Below are positions 35,100-36,213 of a stretch of DNA of 36,213 nt, piece by piece. A program made the position numbers and the translations under genes. Each line of letters opens with the position of its first letter. Within the stretch, counting starts at the first letter, position 1. Source of the stretch: Nocardioides sp. GTDB lineage: Bacteria > Actinomycetota > Actinomycetes > Propionibacteriales > Nocardioidaceae. Where the stretch lies: NCBI GenBank assembly GCA_025924815.1, contig JAICHQ010000027.1:1-36213 (forward strand), read 5' to 3'. A model generated the notes under the pieces. It had not been told where the DNA came from. It made no database searches and was given only the letters and a program-made list of their open reading frames with translations.

Positions 35100-36213
35100 T
35101 CAGGCGGTACCCCGATCGCCGTTCTGCTCCTGGGCCGCCACCGATGCCGCCGCCGAGGTGTCGGGCGCGTTGACCGGTGCGGTGTGCGCCCGGAGCACGA
35201 GCACCGACCGCTCGCCCAGCGTGCAGGAGGAGCCGGCACTCAGCGGCGCGGGGTCGCGCTCGGTGCCCGCGGTATCGATCTCGACGTCCCAGGCGGCGGC
35301 GTACTCCTCGGCCGGGAGCGTGAGCGGCACGTCGTCCCCGGCGGCGTTGAAGTACAGCAGGAAGTGGTCGTCGACGACGTCCTGGCCGCGTGCGTCGGCG
35401 CCCACGATGCCGTGGCCGTTGAGGTACATGCCGATCGCGCGCTTGTCGGGCTCCTCCCAGTCCGCGTCCTCCATGGCTCGGCCGTCGGGGTGGAGCCAGA
35501 CGATGTCGTCGAGTCGGTCACCGTCGCCGGGTCGCACGTCGGTGCCGGTGAAGAAGCGTCGCCGGCGGAAGGTCGGGTGCTCGCGCCGCAGCCGAGCGAC
35601 GTCGGCGGTGAAGTCCACCAGGGGCGCGTCGAGCTCGTCCCAATGCATCCACGAGATCGGCCCGTCCTGGGCGTAGGTGTTGTTGTTGCCGTCTTGAGTG
35701 CGCCCGCCCTCGTCGCCGTGGAGCAGCATCGGCACCCCTTGGCTGAGCACCAGGGTGGTGATGAAGTTGCGCTGCTGCCTGGCCCGGGCGGCCCGGATCT
35801 CCGGGTCGTCGGTGGGGCCCTCGACCCCGAGGTTCCACGACCGGTTGTCGCTCTCGCCGTCCTTGTTGTCCTCGCCGTTCGCCTCGTTGTGCTTGTCGTT
35901 GTACGACACGAGGTCGCGCAACGTGAACCCGTCGTGCGCGGTGACGAAGTTGATCGACGCGACCGGGCGGCGACCGGACTGCTCGTAGAGGTCGCTGGAC
36001 CCGGCGAGGCGGCTGGCGAACTCGCCGAGTGACCCTTCGCCGCGCCAGAAGTCGCGGACCGAGTCGCGGTACTTGCCGTTCCACTCCGTCCACTGCGGCG
36101 GGAAGTTTCCCACCTGATAACCACCCGGGCCGACATCCCACGGTTCGGCGATGAGCTTCACCTGGCTGACCACCGGATCCTGCTGCACGAGCTCGAAGAA
36201 GCTGGACAGTCGC
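35100..36213 (-). CDS. treX: Glycogen debranching enzyme GlgX/TreX, partial
   Basis: The C-terminal 370 residues of a GH13 debranching enzyme (normally about 700) are visible; the frame is open to the window edge. Segments seen are SSFFELVQQDPVVSQVKLIA then E-PWDVGPGGYQVG (acid/base Glu), FPPQWTEWNGKYRDSVRDFW, FVTAHDGFTLRDLVSYNDKH (transition-state Asp), and MLLHGDEGGRTQDGNNNTYA. These are diagnostic for GlgX/TreX isoamylase-like enzymes that cut alpha-1,6 branches. The C-terminal beta domain follows (FLLYFNAAGDDVPLTLP). The stop is two bases before treY, so the order treX-treY-treZ indicates a trehalose-from-glycogen operon. An in-frame GTG at 36188 is internal, because family sequence continues upstream of it. 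Confidence 0.95.
   Translation of the reverse strand, partial: RLSSFFELVQQDPVVSQVKLIAEPWDVGPGGYQVGNFPPQWTEWNGKYRDSVRDFWRGEGSLGEFASRLAGSSDLYEQSGRRPVASINFVTAHDGFTLRDLVSYNDKHNEANGEDNKDGESDNRSWNLGVEGPTDDPEIRAARARQQRNFITTLVLSQGVPMLLHGDEGGRTQDGNNNTYAQDGPISWMHWDELDAPLVDFTADVARLRREHPTFRRRRFFTGTDVRPGDGDRLDDIVWLHPDGRAMEDADWEEPDKRAIGMYLNGHGIVGADARGQDVVDDHFLLYFNAAGDDVPLTLPAEEYAAAWDVEIDTAGTERDPAPLSAGSSCTLGERSVLVLRAHTAPVNAPDTSAAASVAAQEQNGDRGTA

Overview
The window is GC-rich (roughly 70%) with strong G/C third-position bias, frequent GTG starts, ATGA/GTGA stop-start overlaps and several apparently leaderless starts. Together with a DUF222/HNH gene, treXYZ, a RecBCD operon, an F420-type (deazaflavin) oxidoreductase and a short non-canonical methylenetetrahydrofolate reductase, this points to an actinobacterium, most likely Nocardioides or a close relative (Propionibacteriales). 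The taxonomic call is inference. No rRNA, tRNA, CRISPR array or transposase was recognised, and no stretch over 300 bases lacks a gene (the longest gaps are 14781-14930 and 28054-28194).

1-5907 is a corrinoid-dependent methyl-transfer cassette. An MttB-family methyltransferase (partial, minus strand, cut by the window start) is divergent from an operon encoding an IclR regulator, a cobalamin-binding corrinoid protein, a pterin-binding methyltransferase acting with tetrahydrofolate (THF), a [2Fe-2S]/ASKHA corrinoid reactivator and a DUF1638 protein. A palindrome in the divergent promoter region is a candidate IclR operator. The operon ends in a long hairpin shared with the convergent pabAB genes.

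5961-14780 is rich in folate and one-carbon genes: pabB and pabA (p-aminobenzoate supply), an sdaA-fdhF/ydeP-folD operon behind tandem operator-like repeats, and a MetF-like reductase. A DUF222/HNH gene sits between folD and metF. Read together, the genes suggest a route for demethylating a methylated (probably quaternary) amine: MttB to corrinoid protein to methyl-THF, then MetF and FolD oxidising the methyl group, with a formate-dehydrogenase-like enzyme as a possible last step. Glycine plus methylene-THF could leave as serine and then pyruvate through SdaA. The substrate is not defined by the sequence.

14931-17068 holds envelope and stress-type genes: a PAP2 phosphatase, a DUF6328 membrane protein, a LuxR-type response regulator and a divergent 47-residue membrane protein. 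17164-26206 is recC-recB-recD followed by an ACT-domain protein. 26216-27635 holds a deazaflavin-dependent oxidoreductase divergent from menB (menaquinone synthesis). 27742-31042 holds an ArsR-type repressor divergent from an MFS transporter, with two operator-like repeats between them, followed by a DHA2-type MFS exporter. 31028-36213 (minus strand) is treX-treY-treZ, which converts glycogen or maltodextrin to trehalose; treX runs off the window end.
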